From positions 496,001 to 560,000 of the forward strand of contig JARFIW010001340.1 of the NCBI GenBank assembly GCA_036346225.1: a DNA stretch of 64,000 nt. Direction: 5' to 3'. This DNA comes from Platerodrilus igneus (taxonomy: Eukaryota > Arthropoda > Insecta > Coleoptera > Lycidae). The translations under genes and the position numbers were made by a program. This document shows positions 23,561 to 35,860 of the stretch, piece after piece (the first letter of the stretch is position 1; each line of letters opens with the position of its first letter). The notes under the pieces were generated by a model that worked only from the letters and a program-made list of their open reading frames with translations, was not told where the DNA came from and ran no database searches.

Positions 23561-24715
23561 AGGATAATAACGACAAGAGGTGACACTCGGAGTTTTTAAA
23601 AAGACCAAATTTCTTTGCGGATGTCTAAAATCCGTTATTATTTTGTTGGTATCTCCATAAAATAATAATACAGTCACGCTAACGCAGTGTATTATTATTC
23701 TATGGTATATTCCTCAACCTCCCTTTAGTTTATTGCTCTGTTCTTATTCTACGTTGTAATTTCACTTTAATAGGTTCCTTTATTACGTTATACATGCATA
23801 GAATAATCAATTTAAATATTTAAATCAATTTTTAACCCAACGTTTTTAAATTTCCGGCTGCATCTGTGTACTTACAGAATAATGGCTGAAGGTCATGTAT
23901 TTTTGGTACGTGAAAAGCAATGTAATTTATGAAGAGTATCACTTCTTTGCGAAGCGTATTACTATTCTATGGGTTTTAGTAATTAATAGTGATCGGAAAC
24001 AATTTATATGCGTCGTTTAATGCGGTCTTAGAAATTATTGAAAGCCATGTATTAAACATCCTTAGTAAACTCTCAACAATAGGCTGTAATGATAATTAAT
24101 AGAGAAAATTTACGAATTTTATAAACCATGCCTTTGTAATTGCAATCGAATTTGGTCTGGATATAAATTAATAATCCTTCAACGTAGATTAGAAGAAAGA
24201 AAAGACTCTACTGAAGAAAAATGTATGCGATATAGGTGCAATATTCCTAAATAAAGATTAGCTTGTAAGATTTTCGTTTGCGCCTAGAATGATAAAGGTC
24301 TATTTGCTAGCTCTGGACTATTCCAGATAGAGCGATAAACAGGGAGGATCACTGTAAAACTAAGATGTAAAAGAATGAAAAATAGACGCCACCAAACCCG
24401 TTTAAATACTAGTTATTAAGACCCTGGGGATGGTTTATGAACCATAAGGTAAATATCCCTGATAACAAAAGATTGACTATGAACAGAGTATGCCTAAAAT
24501 AAAATCAAGTTATTATAATCCAAAGGTAGATAGTAGTTCATGTCTCGAAATGATAATAAAAAAGGTAATAATATTTTGAAGAACTTTTGAAGGTTTCAAA
24601 ATTTTACCATAAACATTCATATACATCAAGATCCCCTCAATAATAAATATGCACTCGCATAAAAAACATATATTAATTGTTTAATGCATTTCATTATTGA
24701 ACTAAACAAAGAAAA
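23561..24715. other. AT-rich stretch; possible LTR scrap near 24370-24420
   Basis: No genes recognised. Near 24395 the sequence AGACGCCACCAAACCC resembles the GGCGCCACCAAA motif found in all LTRs of this window, so a piece of a related LTR may be present. Confidence 0.35.
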
Positions 24716-24719
24716 CTAT
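24716..24719. repeat. Target-site duplication CTAT (left copy)
   Basis: CTAT precedes the left LTR and recurs after the right LTR at 31687-31690. Confidence 0.85.
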
Positions 24720-26482
24720 TGAAACGTATTTATTCAAAGGCCTACTAAAACACTACTTTATTAACACCATACTTTAAGTTAGGTGTCTGCAAAACGAAAT
24801 CTTCCGACTTAACTAGGGGTCTATTCCTTGGGTAGAGCTATGAGCAATGGGGGGGTAAGTCGAAATCTGTAGGGGGTCACACTCAAACTAAAACAAACAG
24901 GCGCCACCAAGTCCAGATTGATTTATATTAATGGCATAGCAAATTTCTAAGGGCGGACTTGGAGACCCAAAGAAAAAAAGATCGCCTTCGCTGACATACA
25001 ATTTTGTCTTAACAGACTAAGACACTGCTCCTGTAAGAAAGAATAATAGTTAAGTTACCTAAAAAATATGGGAACACTATTTGCGTCCCTCAAGAATATC
25101 TAAAATGCATAGAGAATATTTCTTACATAATGGAATCATAAAAATTTAACTCTTTCTGTGTTTTGTTTATCAGGTCTGATCAAACCAGATCAGAATAAAA
25201 AAACTTTAAATGTAGATAATTAATTTACTAGAAAGAATTTTCTTTGTTTCAGTAAATAAAATTTCATGATAATTAAATAAAATAAATATGTGATATTCTT
25301 GCAAAATTGTTGTAAGGTTTAACAACTGATCCTTACTGAAATATATAACACTTCAGTGTAACTAACAATATTAAGTTTCTTTATAACCCAACCAGATCTG
25401 TGTAGGTCACTTACAAATGAATATATGAAATTTTCTCATTAATTTAACAAAATTAAAATTAGTCTGAAGTTAATAGAATCACCAAGATATTCTCTAATTT
25501 TATCAAAAGTGGCAGTACTGTAATGTTAAACATCTGTTAGCCATTATGCAATTGTTGACGGCATTGTTCAAATAAACAGGTGACGTAATAGCAGCTGTTA
25601 ATTTACGTTGCAGCCATATGTAGTCACATCTTTACAAAACTAAGTGAAATCAAATTTTGATACTGGGGAAAACCAGCTTAATTACAGGTAAACTGAATAA
25701 CAATTTTGTACATCTAACAAACAAAACGAAATAATGTACTTTCAGAAGGAAGTACTGAGGAAATTCTTAATTCTATTACGAACCCAAATACCGGCTGTCG
25801 TCCTTGGTTGCAATGGAAACAACTTCGCAGAGCGGGCCTGCTGTTAAATATGTTTGTTTTCCATGCTTTAATACAGATGCAAGAGCGAAGCGGATTTCTT
25901 ACATTGGTTCACGGCATCTTTTATTCACAGCGTACTCCTCCGTTGTCTAATTTTATTTCAAAGTGGTCGTGCGGTTTTCTAATTTATCGTTGCAATTTCT
26001 GACGTATTGTTGCTTTTCTAACGAATGGTTGCTTTTTCTAACGTATGGTGGCTTTTTCTAACGTATGGTTGCTTGCGCTAAATAAATTTTAAATTAGCTA
26101 ATATGATAACGAATATGCAATATATGGATTAAGTACTAACCGTTACTCAGGAAGTGCTTCACCAAATTAAAGCGACCCGGAGGTCACTCGTCATTCTTTT
26201 CGAATGCATCTTCACGGTGCCCTAAACTATCGACGAGTGCGCTCGCCGCGCTCCTGCAAGGTGGGAGGATCATAAGTGTGGTTCTCGAACCTCTCACGCG
26301 CGCGCTAGTGGCTTGTGGATTTGCACCGAACTCCGAAACAAATAGACTACTAATCCTAGATATAGCAATACTATAGAAATTTGATTGTTACTTGAATCTT
26401 TATATTAGTTAATAAAGGTATTTCAATATTCATGGTACGTTTAATGAGTATGTTCCTTTACTGCTAAAATAAAATTGTTACA
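24720..26482 (-). repeat. LTR element 2, 3' LTR (left in window)
   Basis: TGAAACG to TTGTTACA as written on +. It contains GGCGCCACCAA at 24900 and a short tandem array of about 20-bp units (CTTTTTCTAACGTATGGT-like) at about 25995-26075. It is essentially identical to 29934-31686 apart from homopolymer lengths. Confidence 0.9.
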
Positions 26483-26500
26483 CTACCCCTTTCCTAAAAG
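26483..26500 (-). other. Polypurine tract of LTR element 2
   Basis: Minus-strand CTTTTAGGAAAGGGGTAG adjoining the LTR start TGTAACA, identical to that of element 1. Confidence 0.8.
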
Positions 26501-26929
26501 AAAAAAATTTTTTTTTAAGAAAAACTCTAAATATAACAAATACAAAAAAAATTTTTTATAACAATACTAGCCTTTCCTACCTTCCTAACTAACTATGCAA
26601 TTTTATTAATTTTATAAATTTATTCAAATGGGGGGGACAAATATTTACAAATGAGTGTGTTGGTAACTACGCGTACCTGACGTCCATCGGGAGACAAAAT
26701 CGGGGAGTCACAATCGGTAATAATCAAAATTGGGAGGGGGTCAAATTAGAAAGTCAAACACTCCACGGGACAAAAAAAATTCAAATTTACAATATTTCCT
26801 GACTTGAGATTCTTACTTCTAACAAGGCTAATATTTCTTACCTATAACCAAACACTTACAACTTATTTCTAATTTCAAAAAAAACTTCACTTCCAGGAGC
26901 TCATTTAGCTCTATCTACAAAAAAAAGGA

Positions 26930-27490
26930 ATGCTTCCTCATCAAGACAGCATAACTATTCAAAACATCATCACTACACGGTGATAATCAAAAGTAAGACC
27001 CTACTAATAGGTCTATATTTAAACACCATCATCACAAAGTGATAATCAAAACAAAGGTGACCTAATCAAAAGGTTACTCATCAAATGCAAATACAAAGTA
27101 TCATCGCTTCATCGTAAAGAGATGATCAAAACAAAGGTAACCCAGCCATAAGGTTACTCACAAAATTCAAATTCAAAATATTATCATCACAAAGTGACAA
27201 TCAAAACAAAGGTAACCTAACCAAAAGGTTACTCACAAATCTCAAATACAAAATATCATCACTTCATCGCAAAGGGATGATCAAAACAAAGGCAACCTAA
27301 CCATAAGGTTACTCAACAAATTTAAATACAAAACATTATCACTTTATCGCAAAGAGATAATCAAAACTAAGGTAACCTAACCAAAAGGTTACTTACAAAT
27401 CTAAATACAAAACATTATCACTTTATCGCAAAGAGATAATCAAAACTAAGGTAACCTAACCATGAGGTTACTTATCAAATGCAAGTACAA
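26930..27490. repeat. About 80-bp tandem repeat in element 2 interior
   Basis: Six to seven variable units with ATTATCAC...AAGTGATAATCAAAAC and AAGGTAACCTAACC, related to the 80-bp array in element 1 but longer. It lies in the 3' untranslated part downstream of integrase. Confidence 0.8.
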
Positions 27491-27976
27491 AACTGGGCCA
27501 GTCAGGGCTGTACTATCCTACACCCTACTGAATATCCTATCACTAATTTCTAACAAACAACTGATCTCATTAGTGATGGACCAAATGGTGATACTCACCA
27601 AACCAACTTTGACCTTATCAAATCAAAGAACTTCTAATGGTCAAAAGGAACAAGGGAAAGAATAATCTAATATTCTCTCTACCTGGATATGTAGAAATCA
27701 GGACCAATAATCAAATAGCCCACCTACTTCTACATTGTAAAGATATCTATTAAAGACATCTTCTAAACACATCTCTGAGCAACGCGCGAGCAAAATGTCC
27801 AGCGTGCACACTAAGGCACACCTCAAACCTACAAAACTTACAAAATCTCAAACCACTTACTTCACTTCTCAAACAAAATACTCAATATTAGTGGACCGAC
27901 ACTAAATCAGAATCAGAACAAAACAAAACGAACCACTACGTCATTACTTAATATCAACAAGATGATCGGATCTGAA

Positions 27977-28700
27977 TTAATCGTCAGGATCATCATTTTC
28001 ATTTGGATATGATGCATCAACTGGTTTCAAGTCCTTTACGTGCCATTTCCCTGCTTTTGTCCCATCTTCGTTCTCTAACTCATATACTAAATTGGAATGT
28101 TTTTTCCGAACTTTACTCATAATGAACTTAGGGGCTAACTTAGCGGAAAATTTATCACTCGCACTCGAGAGGACCTTATTAGCTCTCCAAACACTTTCTC
28201 CGACTCGGAATGAAATGTCTCTTCTTCTAAGATTGTAGCGTTTACTTGAACGTTGGTAAGCTACATGCAAATTTTCACGGACATTTCCAAAAATATCAAA
28301 CAAAGGTTGACGATCCAAAACATAAGAAGGTCTACTACTGGAGACAACATCAACATCTTCACCCGGTATAAAATTATCATTATAAGCTTTTCCACTTAAC
28401 TGCCTTGAGGAGCATACACAGCATTGTACCACATCTCTTGGATCTCGTACCTTGCACACAAAACTTCAAAAACATGTCCAATCAACTGTGGACCATTATC
28501 ACGAATAACAAATGGTGGTATTCCGTATGCAAAAAAAATACTTTTTCTTCTAAGAACTTCTCAATCAAATGTGCTGTGGCACTTCGCAAAGGTTGCAAAA
28601 TCGAATATTTCGAAAACCAATCACCAACAACTAAAAGCCATCCACCTGCTTATGAATCATCAATAAAAACTAATCATGACAATAGCTAACAAAAATCAGT
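27977..28700 (-). pseudogene. Gypsy integrase remnant: broken core plus open C-terminal domain
   Basis: Two parts on the minus strand. From about 28700 to 28440 the DDE core is visible in shifted frames: VVGDWFSKYS (first Asp), then FVIRDNGPQL (second Asp), then a WYNAVYAPQGS segment where the catalytic Glu region should follow but is disrupted. From 28459 to 27977 a 160-codon open frame encodes the C-terminal domain typical of insect gypsy elements: YNLRRRDISFRVGESVWR, SDKFSAKLAPKF and the terminal WHVKDLKPV. Integrase would insert the cDNA into DNA, but with the core frameshifted this copy cannot be active. It is the main clue to the element's superfamily and orientation. Confidence 0.82.
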
Positions 28701-28864
28701 GTTCAGGTACACTCACACCCTACTACCAATTGAACTGTCGAAACAACTACAATGCTTCACAACGCCTAAATATGCTAGAGTGACAAACCCTCTACGAGTC
28801 TCACCTAGACTAACAATACCAAAATTTACATCAAATCAAAAAAGGATGCAAAAAAAATCTAGAG

Positions 28865-28970
28865 CGCCTAACTCACCTCGAGTCTCGTCTAGACTTACGC
28901 AATGCCGAGCGACCAACTCTTCCTGAGTCTCGTCTGGACTGACATACTGCTGAGCGACCAACCACGACGA
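28865..28970. repeat. Short tandem repeat (about 51-bp unit) in element 2 leader
   Basis: Two units with GAGTCTCGTCT-GACT and GCGACCAAC. The corresponding segment is present in element 1 at about 14690-14790. Confidence 0.65.
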
Positions 28971-29544
28971 CAAGTTCCGCCTAGACAAAATTGCGTTGCA
29001 ATGCTGATCTAAACAAAAATCTGCTAACAAAGTCAAAAACGTGCTTATGCACAAGAGCAATTTTCAAACGACATAACGACAGCTCACTCCAATGTACCTT
29101 CAAGATAGAATCTCTACCCTTATAATCAAATTTGGACAAAAAATGTTCTTTATTGACTCAAACAAATCAAACAACAGGCTTATCAGCTTCTTTAGCTGAC
29201 AGTCTTCCTAAAATTTTTTCAAAACTGGTTTCTCACTCACTACTCCCGTTCCTCTTTAAGTAGACAAACAATTCGGAATATCCGAGATGAGTACAAAAGC
29301 CTAATTTTTCAATGAAATCAAACTGGTAAATCCAAATGATCTAAACCTTACAAAAATTGTCAAAACAAATTGTACTACTAAAGGTAAAAATCACAAAAAA
29401 AATGTTTTTGGTAAAATTATTTTTGCCAAAACAATATCAAAAAAATTTAAGGGGTCAAAAAAAATTAAAGTCAAAAGTAAATTTGGCCAGATTAATTAAT
29501 TGACCGTAAGGGGATTAACGTTACGACCAATCCTTTATCAAAAG

Positions 29545-29915
29545 CAAACAAATTTTGGAGCAAAATAATTTTTGGACAAATGGACTTCAAAGCAAAATAA
29601 ATTTTAAGCTAACAAATTTTAAAGCAAATTAAATTTTGAATAAACAAATTTCGAAGCAAAAATAAATTTTGAACAGACTATTTCAAAGTAAAATTATTTT
29701 TGAACAAACAAGTTTCAGAGTAAAAAAATAATTTTTGAACGAACGAATCTCGAAGTAAAATTAATTTTGAACAAACAAATTTCGAGGTAAATCAAATTAT
29801 GAACAAACAAATTTCGAGCTAAATTAAATTATGAACGAACGAATTTCGACGAATCACTCGTTGAATAAACAAATTTCGACGCCCCTAGCGTTGAACAAAC
29901 AAATTTCGACGCCCC
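29545..29915. repeat. Tandem repeat next to the primer-binding site, element 2
   Basis: About ten degenerate units of about 36 bp with AACAAATTTCGA-G-AAA and AAATTTTGAAC, the counterpart of 15370-15620. Confidence 0.85.
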
Positions 29916-29932
29916 AAACGTTGCCGGCGCCA
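29916..29932 (-). other. Primer-binding site of LTR element 2
   Basis: Minus strand: LTR end CACT, then TGGCGCCGGCAACGTTTGG one base inside. TGGCGCC matches the complement of a tRNA-Lys-type 3' end. Confidence 0.7.
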
Positions 29933-29933
29933 G

Positions 29934-31686
29934 TGAAACGTATTTATTCAAAGGCCTACTAAAACACTACTTTATTAACACCATACTTTAAGTTAGGTGT
30001 CTGCAAAACGAAATCTTCCGACTTAACTAGGGTCTATTCCTTGGGTAGAGCTATGAGCAATGGGGGTAAGTCGAAATCTGTAGGGGTCACACTCAAACTA
30101 AAACAAACAGGCGCCACCAAGTCCAGATTGATTTATATTAATGGCATAGCAAATTTCTAAGGGCGGACTTGGAGACCCAAAGAAAAAGATCGCCTTCGCT
30201 GACATACAATTTTGTCTTAACAGACTAAGACACTGCTCCTGTAAGAAAGAATAATAGTTAAGTTACCTAAAAATATGGGAACACTATTTGCGTCCCTCAA
30301 GAATATCTAAAATGCATAGAGAATATTTCTTACATAATGGAATCATAAAATTTAACTCTTTCTGTGTTTTGTTTATCAGGTCTGATCAAACCAGATCAGA
30401 ATAAAAACTTTAAATGTAGATAATTAATTTACTAGAAAGAATTTTCTTTGTTTCAGTAAATAAAATTTCATGATAATTAAATAAAATAAATATGTGATAT
30501 TCTTGCAAAATTGTTGTAAGGTTTAACAACTGATCCTTACTGAAATATATAACACTTCAGTGTAACTAACAATATTAAGTTTCTTTATAACCCAACCAGA
30601 TCTGTGTAGGTCACTTACAAATGAATATATGAAATTTTCTCATTAATTTAACAAAATTAAAATTAGTCTGAAGTTAATAGAATCACCAAGATATTCTCTA
30701 ATTTTATCAAAAGTGGCAGTACTGTAATGTTAAACATCTGTTAGCCATTATGCAATTGTTGACGGCATTGTTCAAATAAACAGGTGACGTAATAGCAGCT
30801 GTTAATTTACGTTGCAGCCATATGTAGTCACATCTTTACAAAACTAAGTGAAATCAAATTTTGATACTGGGGAAAACCAGCTTAATTACAGGTAAACTGA
30901 ATAACAATTTTGTACATCTAACAAACAAAACGAAATAATGTACTTTCAGAAGGAAGTACTGAGGAAATTCTTAATTCTATTACGAACCCAAATACCGGCT
31001 GTCGTCCTTGGTTGCAATGGAAACAACTTCGCAGAGCGGGGCCTGCTGTTAAATATGTTTGTTTTCCATGCTTTAATACAGATGCAAGAGCGAAGCGGAT
31101 TTCTTACATTGGTTCACGGCATCTTTTATTCACAGCGTACTCCTCCGTTGTCTAATTTTATTTCAAAGTGGTCGTGCGGTTTTTAATTTATCGTTGCAAT
31201 TTCTGACGTATTGTTGCTTTTCTAACGAATGGTTGCTTTTTCTAACGTATGGTGGCTTTTTCTAACGTATGGTTGCTTGCGCTAAATAAATTTTAAATTA
31301 GCTAATATGATAACGAATATGCAATATATGGATTAAGTACTAACCGTTACTCAGGAAGTGCTTCACCAAATTAAAGCGACCCGGAGGTCACTCGTCATTC
31401 TTTTCGAATGCATCTTCACGGTGCCCTAAACTATCGACGAGTGCGCTCGCCGCGCTCCTGCAAGGTGGGAGGATCATAAGTGTGGTTCTCGAACCTCTCA
31501 CGCGCGCGCTAGTGGCTTGTGGATTTGCACCGAACTCCGAAACAAATAGACTACTAATCCTAGATATAGCAATACTATAGAAATTTGATTGTTACTTGAA
31601 TCTTTATATTAGTTAATAAAGGTATTTCAATATTCATGGTACGTTTAATGAGTATGTTCCTTTACTGCTAAAATAAAATTGTTACA
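29934..31686 (-). repeat. LTR element 2, 5' LTR (right in window)
   Basis: Matches 24720-26482. Differences are concentrated in runs of A, T or G, which are shorter here at seven of eight sites. It is followed by the CTAT duplication at 31687-31690. Confidence 0.9.
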
Positions 31687-31690
31687 CTAT
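31687..31690. repeat. Target-site duplication CTAT (right copy)
   Basis: Matches 24716-24719. Confidence 0.85.
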
Positions 31691-34600
31691 AATAAACATA
31701 GTGTGTACATAAGATAATCTTCTTGTTCGAAGTTTTTAGAAAATTGCGGTTCAATATTACTGAACTAATTCGAATTTAGTTTCGCTCTATGTTTAAACAA
31801 AGAATATCGAAGAAAAAATTCAATAAGCCCTTAGTGTTAAAAGTTTAGTTCAACAAAAAGAATTATCTTTATATTACATGATGAAGGACAAAATATTTGA
31901 CAGTTGGTTTTTAATCAATGACCAAATCGCAGATCTTTAAGTTATTAACCATGATACAAATATAAAGTCAGATTTGCCTTCCTTACAAATTTACATGTAA
32001 ATTTTTTAAAACAAAATTCTTACTTCAAATTTTATTTATCAAGATATTTTCTAAAGTAAAAATATAACTCTAACAACCGTAAAAAGATATTTAAAATCAA
32101 ATTTACAATATAAGGAAACAAAAGTTTTAAGCATTACATGGTTGCTCTCTAAAAACAAATACTAAAAGCTCACTACATTTAATAAAGTTATTATAACGGT
32201 TCTGACTCTAAAACAATAAATGTGTATTACGAAAGTTTATAAAATCTTTAAAAACAAATGTCCAGCCAAGGGAAATTTCTAGTAATAATCACACATTATG
32301 CAGATGTTTTCAGTTTGTTAAACAGCAAAGTAACAGGTTTGACTTATCCATATACAGAAAAAACCATTTGTTAAACAAACTAGAAACAGGCAAAATTCAC
32401 ATGTTCTACCAACTTTTAAGCTTTGGGATGAGCTTTATAGGAATAAAACATAAGATGTTAAATTCTCACCATAATTTTCAACATGGAAACAAATGGTTAC
32501 TTTTCGCAAAATAACAACTACATAATGCTTAATTAGATAAACCATTATGTAGTAAATTCACAAATTATGTAAAACTTTAGCAAAATAAAATCATGATAGC
32601 ATTACTTCTAAAGATGTTAATCCTTAAATTATGTAAAACTTTAATAACGTAAAACAATAATAATGTTATTTCTAAAAATGTTAATGTTTAATTGCACTGT
32701 AAAAAAAGATATTAAATTATATATTGTATTTATTTTATACAAACAATTAGTTAGAACGGAAAGTTAGATTTTCTGTAAGATATTCATCCTATTTACTATA
32801 AAATTTTTAAAGCAATTCGCAAGTCGTGCTTCAAGATTACCAAGACCATTTTAATTCGTCTTATACTTAAACACAACTTACTTCATTACGTCTCGCCTGA
32901 TACATACGACAATAAACAACCTACGTTGAAGCAGAGTTTTAGAGATCGTAAGAAATATGGCTCATAATATTAAAACATTGTATATTGCGTAATGTCAAAC
33001 CTTACATGTGTTTATTTTATAAGCAAAGGTTAATTCTAATATAGTATGTGGATAGATCTTAATATTGCATGATAGAGTAGGAATTTTTTTAAAATGTTAC
33101 AAACTCTTCGCCCCTAAAAATCAGAAAAGTCATCCCATTCATTTCTCTAAAATAAAACCAAACTTGTAACCTTGTTATGCAACACAAATCGTTGTACGTC
33201 TAAATTTCGTAATAATAAGGACTACATATTGGATCTTAGTACTTCTTGTTAATATTTTTTAGGCTTCCTTTCCAACAATCTGTTTTACTCCGAACGACAT
33301 TAGGCTTTTGTTTTATGGTAGCATGAAAAGTTTAGCTTTGACTGCATATCTAGCAAATACAGAATTATAGAACTATTTGTTTTATAGGATCGACCAAAAA
33401 TTATGAAGTGTGGCTTTATTCAATATATTTGGTTATCCTTCCAACAAACCTTTCTCGACATTCCATTTGATATTGAGTACATAGTTAAATAGGTGCTTAA
33501 AAGATCATTTTCCTTGAGCATGCCGTCATCTGGAATACGAATTTGAATATACCGTAATTTGTGCATTGAAGGCACGTGTTAAGAATCGCATTTTTCTTTA
33601 TTTATGACAATTCTCCGAATATTATTCAATTTTTTATAAGATAAAAATAGAAAACAAAAATGCAATTCTTTCCAAAGTTACATCAGTCACAACCATTATC
33701 TGTGTAGTCTATTGCCATAAGAGATGACAGAATCGTTAGGTAAAAACAAGAAACCATATTTAAAATGATTAGATGTTAAAAATCAAACAGAACTAATATG
33801 TAACAATCGATTCGCTATTGGCTCATAGATGAGGGACTAGTTACTTGATATAGAACGCTGTTATATCTCATAATATGGTCATTGAAATATTCTTACATTA
33901 AGCAGTTTTTTGTACTGTTATATCCAAATTACATCTTCCTTTTGGGTCGATAAAATTAAAATTATTCGTAAGTATATTTATAGGGTAGTCCAAACTGAAC
34001 GCTTTTGACAGGAAACGCCCATTTCTAGAAAAAATAGACAAAACTAACTAACATGTTATGGGTTCGATTTCCGTAAATTACGAATGCCGAAAACCGCACT
34101 TCGATGTCTTTAACCGTTTGTGAGTAACAGAGTGTTTCTCATATTTGTGCCATTTATAAACATGCCTATAACTTAGTTGTTTATAATATTTTTTTATTCC
34201 TGTAAAGATATTCTTAGAGCAGTTTTTTAAGAAGAAATCAGTGGCGTACCTAATTTTTACAAGATTCCGTTTTGGAGAAATAGACTTAACTTGGAACTTC
34301 TCTTATGGGACACTCTGTATTTTATTTCGTAGAAAATAAAAACACTTTAGACATCTTTTTAGATTCTCGCTTTATTTAAACCTTTACATATTTATTTCTT
34401 TTAATACACAGACATGTAGAAACTGTATTAGAGGAAGGCTAGTCTATCTTAGCACTTAGATCTACGAGGTAGATGTTTTGGCTTGGTTCAATATATCTGT
34501 TTTTTTTTTAATTCTTAACAGCCGCTATCTATACCAGATAATATATACATGCAGAATTTTTACGGTATGTATAATATGTTCCAAAACTTTTTCTCCTAGC

Positions 34601-34699
34601 AACAACAAACTTTTCTGCGAGTTCTGTTATTCAGTTCGGAACAAAGGCTTCACCATAAGATGTCTTAAGAAAACTCTAAGTCCATATATCAAATTAAAT
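31691..34699. other. 3-kb AT-rich gene desert
   Basis: No coding, RNA or well-defined repeat recognised on either strand. A stretch at about 33985-34320 starts TATAGGGTAGTCC and ends GGGACACTCTGTA, which could be the ends of a small Tc1/mariner-type MITE, but the match is weak. Confidence 0.4.
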
Positions 34700-34914
34700 T
34701 TAAGAAGGTAGTTTGTCTTTACTTACAATTGTTACAAAACGTATAGGGTAAGCCGTACCAATCATAATCGCATAAGTCTTGTCTAATTTTTCCAAGTAGC
34801 AGAAAGTATATCAAGTACTTTAAGAATTTCACATGCCCGCCTTACTAAATGGATCAGTAAAAAGAGTTTGACCTTAAGGTCCTGCTTTCGACGGTAAAGA
34901 AAACTTACCTCCTG

Positions 34915-34960
<46 letters not shown>

Positions 34961-35055
34961 TGGTAATAAAGAGAAATATAAACAAAACTGTAGTTTTAGA
35001 CGTAAAGATGATGTTTATGCTAGATGCGAAAACTACACTGGCAAACCACCCAATA
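34700..35055 (+). repeat. Diverged direct repeat, left copy
   Basis: Aligns with about 38100-38430 in the same orientation, with shared stretches such as CTAAA-GGATCAGTAAAA / CTAAACAGACCAGTAAAA and GAAATATAAACAAAAC / GAAAATATAAACAAAAC. It contains the (TA)n run at 34915. Identity of the element is unknown. Confidence 0.55.
34915..34959. repeat. (TA)n microsatellite
   Basis: About 22 TA units inside the left direct repeat. Confidence 0.97.
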
Positions 35056-35860
35056 TAGTTCAAAACCCGTTAAGGGTATTAAAATGTAACTTTCTCCCTA
35101 AGCACTTACCTTTGACCATCTATTAATATTTAATCAATGTAATGTATGAAGCGTGAAAAATAATAGCTAGACACAGAAAACCATCATTTTGTTGTGTTCA
35201 CTATATGTAGTCGTTACCAACTAATAGAAGGTGTTCCTAGATATCGTGCACATACGGAAAAGTGTAATTTTTTAGTTTATTTTATGACCAAAAATTCATA
35301 TAAACATAAGATCGCAAACACTTCGTTACTGATCTACAGGGTGTTAAAATTTCAAGATTTTTTTAGTTTACCTTTATGGCTTCTACAGTTTTGAGATACT
35401 TACATCAAATTTGAAATATTAGGTTACGCTGTATGGTTTACATTATTGGGCATGTCATATGGTTATGAAAATTTACAGAGTGACATTTTCAGGGGTTACG
35501 CCCTATTTTCTCCCCCTAAACTTTGCTGTGTACCGCTGGTAGATTTTAAAATGCAAAATAATTTTTCTGCTTTGTTTAGAAACTTTTTGCTCGCTTGCAG
35601 TTTTTTTTACCATTGATCGGTATCGAGAAAAAATAAAAAGCCATTTTCTGTAAATTGCAAAATAAAAATAAAATTTTTAAAGTATTCTACTAGGCTCTGT
35701 ATTTATAGTGAACAATCTCTTGCTTTTATTAATTTTGACAGTTTGCATTTTAAACGTTACTTCGTCTGCATATGTTTATAAAATTAAAGGTGTAGGTTGT
35801 AAACCGTAAAGTGTAAAAGTGTTTTAAATACCCTCTGCAGGGTGTTGAAAAATAAAAACG

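Larger units (their letters stand above)
24720..31686 (-). mobile_element. LTR element 2: non-autonomous Ty3/gypsy derivative with integrase remnant
   Basis: A 6.97-kb element on the minus strand with LTRs of 1,763 and 1,753 bp, CTAT duplications, a polypurine tract at 26483 and a primer-binding site at about 29916-29932. The 3.45-kb interior carries only integrase core and C-terminal pieces; gag, protease, RT and RNase H are absent, with only about 1.2 kb between primer site and integrase. It has the same architecture as element 1 at 11238-17445, in the same orientation, but its LTRs belong to a diverged subfamily. Confidence 0.87.

Noticed and set aside
25808..26002. 64- to 82-codon frame present in both LTRs of element 2
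   Set aside because: Same reasoning: repeated LTR sequence, no recognisable domain, and on the strand opposite to the element's transcription.
33985..34325. Possible MITE with Tc1/mariner-like ends
   Set aside because: Ends TAGGGTAGTCC and GGACACTCTGTA pair only loosely and no second copy was found here.
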